From positions 231,362 to 295,361 of the forward strand of contig JAPOWQ010000029.1 in the NCBI GenBank assembly GCA_026707585.1: DNA of 64,000 bases. Direction: 5' to 3'. The notes under the pieces are model-generated. The model saw nothing but the letters and a program-made list of their open reading frames with translations, was not told the origin of the DNA and searched no databases. Position numbers and translations under genes: made by a program. Each line of letters begins with the position of its first letter. The first letter of the stretch is position 1. The stretch comes from Chloroflexota bacterium. GTDB taxonomy: Bacteria > Chloroflexota > UBA11872. Positions 62,601-64,000 of the stretch are shown here, one piece after another.

Positions 62601-64000
62601 GTGTTGAGTCGGCCGGCGGCGCTCATTCTTGGAGGCTGGCTGGGTCTGAGCATGCTGCTGCTCGTCGCCTGCGAGGCGCAGCCGGCGCCAACGACGGTCC
62701 AGGGTCGGACGCCGCAGACGCCTCAATCCTCGTTGAGGCCGCGGGTGACTACGCCGGCGCCAACGCCGATTCCACCCACGCCGCAACCCGCACCCGGGCC
62801 GCGAGCGACCACGCCCGCGCCAATATCGAGGCCTGAGCCGACCCGGAGCGGCGCGCCTGATGCTCCCCCGGCACCCGATCAAGCGTCCTACGTCCAGGTG
62901 GCTGTTGGCGAAAACCACTCGTGTGTCCTGCAGGACAATGGCCGTGTTCACTGCGTCGGCGCGAACGACGACGGACAGTTGGATGTACCGGAAGGCGTCA
63001 GGTTCACGCGGATTACCGCCGGGTTCCGATTCTCCTGCGGCATCCGGGCCGATGGCGGCGTCTCCTGCTGGGGAAAGAACGATCATCACCAGGTTGAAGC
63101 GCCGGACGGGCAGTTCACGGCTATCGACGCGGGCTGGGACCACGTCTGCGCGCTCAGCGAAGGCACGGCCACGTGCTGGGGATGGAACGCGAACGAGCGG
63201 GCGACGCCGCCGCAGGGCGTCCCGCTCGCGGCGATTGGGGCCGGGGCGGAGCATAGTTGTGGCCTGACCCTTCGCGCTGACCTGGTCTGCTGGGGGAAAA
63301 ACGATGACGGACGGGCGGCGTCGCGCAGCGGACCGTTTCTCGCCCTCGCCGTCGGCGCGGCACACACGTGCGTGCTGCGACAGGACGGCATGGTTGCTTG
63401 CCAGGGAATGAACGACGCCGGCCAAGCGAGTCCGCCGGCAACCGAATTCACTCAGATAACGAGCGGATCCACGCATGGATGTGGCATCGCCAGTGACAAG
63501 AGCCTGCGGTGTTGGGGCCTGAACACCAACCCGGCTGACAGCACCGTACTTCCGGTGCCGCCCGGCGAGTTCACATCATTGACCGCTGGCTGGAATACCA
63601 CATGTGGCGTACCTCCAGGCGGCCTGGCGCAGTGCTGGGACTACGGCTCATGGAGCGCTCCGGAATCTCCCTATCGTGGCTTGACCTTTGTCTACGACTT
63701 ACCGTCAACCGCCTTTGCGGAACCCGTCGACATCGCGCCGTGGCCGTACGGCGGCATCCTGGTCGCTGAAAGACATGGAGTAGTCAATCTTGTCGAAAAC
63801 GGAACAAGCTCGCGGATTCTATTGGATTTGAAAGACGAACTGTTCCTCGAAGGTGGTTTCACCGGCCTGCTGAGCGTCGCTGTCGACCCCGAATTTGAAA
63901 AGCTCCCATACCTTTATGCGTACTTCACAGCTATACAAAGGCACTCCGACGCAGATCGGCCCAGCGTCAGACTCGCGCGATTTCCGATTGTCGACGGTCG
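62601..64000 (+). CDS. lipoprotein fusing RCC1-like repeats to a glucose/sorbosone dehydrogenase-like domain (3' end beyond window)
   Basis: Open from GTG 62601 to the window end (466 codons, no stop); TTG 62577 is an alternative start. A signal with lipobox LVAC is followed by a proline/threonine-rich linker (about residues 25-90). Residues about 95-350 form RCC1-like repeats of some 37 residues with G-x-[HF]-[ST]-C-x-[LI] and CWG-x-N (CWGKNDHHQ, CWGWNANER, CWGKNDDGR, CWGLNTN). From about residue 365 the sequence changes to LTFVYDLPSTAFAEPVDIAPWP, GGILVAERHG and GGFTGLLSVAVDPEF, typical of PQQ-dependent aldose dehydrogenase propellers. Two beta-propellers in one lipoprotein is unusual. Confidence 0.85.
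   Translation, partial: MLSRPAALILGGWLGLSMLLLVACEAQPAPTTVQGRTPQTPQSSLRPRVTTPAPTPIPPTPQPAPGPRATTPAPISRPEPTRSGAPDAPPAPDQASYVQVAVGENHSCVLQDNGRVHCVGANDDGQLDVPEGVRFTRITAGFRFSCGIRADGGVSCWGKNDHHQVEAPDGQFTAIDAGWDHVCALSEGTATCWGWNANERATPPQGVPLAAIGAGAEHSCGLTLRADLVCWGKNDDGRAASRSGPFLALAVGAAHTCVLRQDGMVACQGMNDAGQASPPATEFTQITSGSTHGCGIASDKSLRCWGLNTNPADSTVLPVPPGEFTSLTAGWNTTCGVPPGGLAQCWDYGSWSAPESPYRGLTFVYDLPSTAFAEPVDIAPWPYGGILVAERHGVVNLVENGTSSRILLDLKDELFLEGGFTGLLSVAVDPEFEKLPYLYAYFTAIQRHSDADRPSVRLARFPIVDG

Overview
High-GC bacterial window (64 kb) dominated by biosynthetic, secreted and lipoprotein genes. The mix of meso-diaminopimelate synthesis through an LL-diaminopimelate aminotransferase (DapL), many Tat/lipobox solute-binding proteins, a Baeyer-Villiger-type monooxygenase, enolase-superfamily, Gfo/Idh and ceramidase-like enzymes, VanZ-like proteins and dispersed short repeats resembles uncultured marine or host-associated Chloroflexota. 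This is an inference from gene families; no rRNA or tRNA gene was seen to confirm it.

Layout. 1-4440: a fumarate-lyase-superfamily gene broken by one in-frame TGA, then three tandem paralogous membrane proteins, separated by short hairpin repeats. 4441-8915 (minus): a tetrahydrofolate one-carbon cluster metF-fchA-folD-fhs, in which FolD lacks two cyclohydrolase residues and the neighbouring FchA-type protein probably supplies that step. 8916-11361: a structured repeat, a VapBC-type pair, a secreted SH3 protein and a methyltransferase. 11362-25463: a degenerate miaA fragment, a 1532-residue GLUG-repeat surface protein, intact miaA, and on the minus strand a secreted metzincin protease followed by a 1664-residue cadherin/FN3/LRR lipoprotein. 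25464-32596: MITE-like repeats, two VanZ-like genes, then dapF-dapL-hflX-ceramidase-like in a tight operon. 32593-37932: zinc-ribbon membrane protein, tyrosine recombinase, a DUF2089/DUF4097-like pair, an enolase-superfamily gene.

38647-56331 is the accessory, carbohydrate-oriented region: two tandem solute-binding protein genes that are both broken (one frameshift, one in-frame TAG), a RES/Xre toxin-antitoxin pair, a BVMO-like flavoprotein, a Gfo/Idh oxidoreductase, an intact paralogous solute-binding protein, a GH42-like protein, a sialidase-fold protein, an M20 peptidase and a YceI protein. Interspersed are seven tiny predicted lipoproteins (66-94 residues, about 30 residues after the lipidated cysteine). 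Six share a KPGGGY-x-FPG-like motif. This family is the best candidate here for an undescribed system. 56332-64000: a secreted repeat protein, an anchored unknown protein, trxB, another solute-binding lipoprotein, lgt (the enzyme that lipidates such proteins) and, running off the window, a lipoprotein joining RCC1-like repeats to a glucose/sorbosone dehydrogenase-like propeller.

A family of about 123-125 bp elements with inverted ends and a central hairpin occurs in several intergenic gaps in the first 28 kb. Several genes show decay (in-frame stop, frameshift, fragment), so sequencing errors versus true pseudogenes should be separated with reads.
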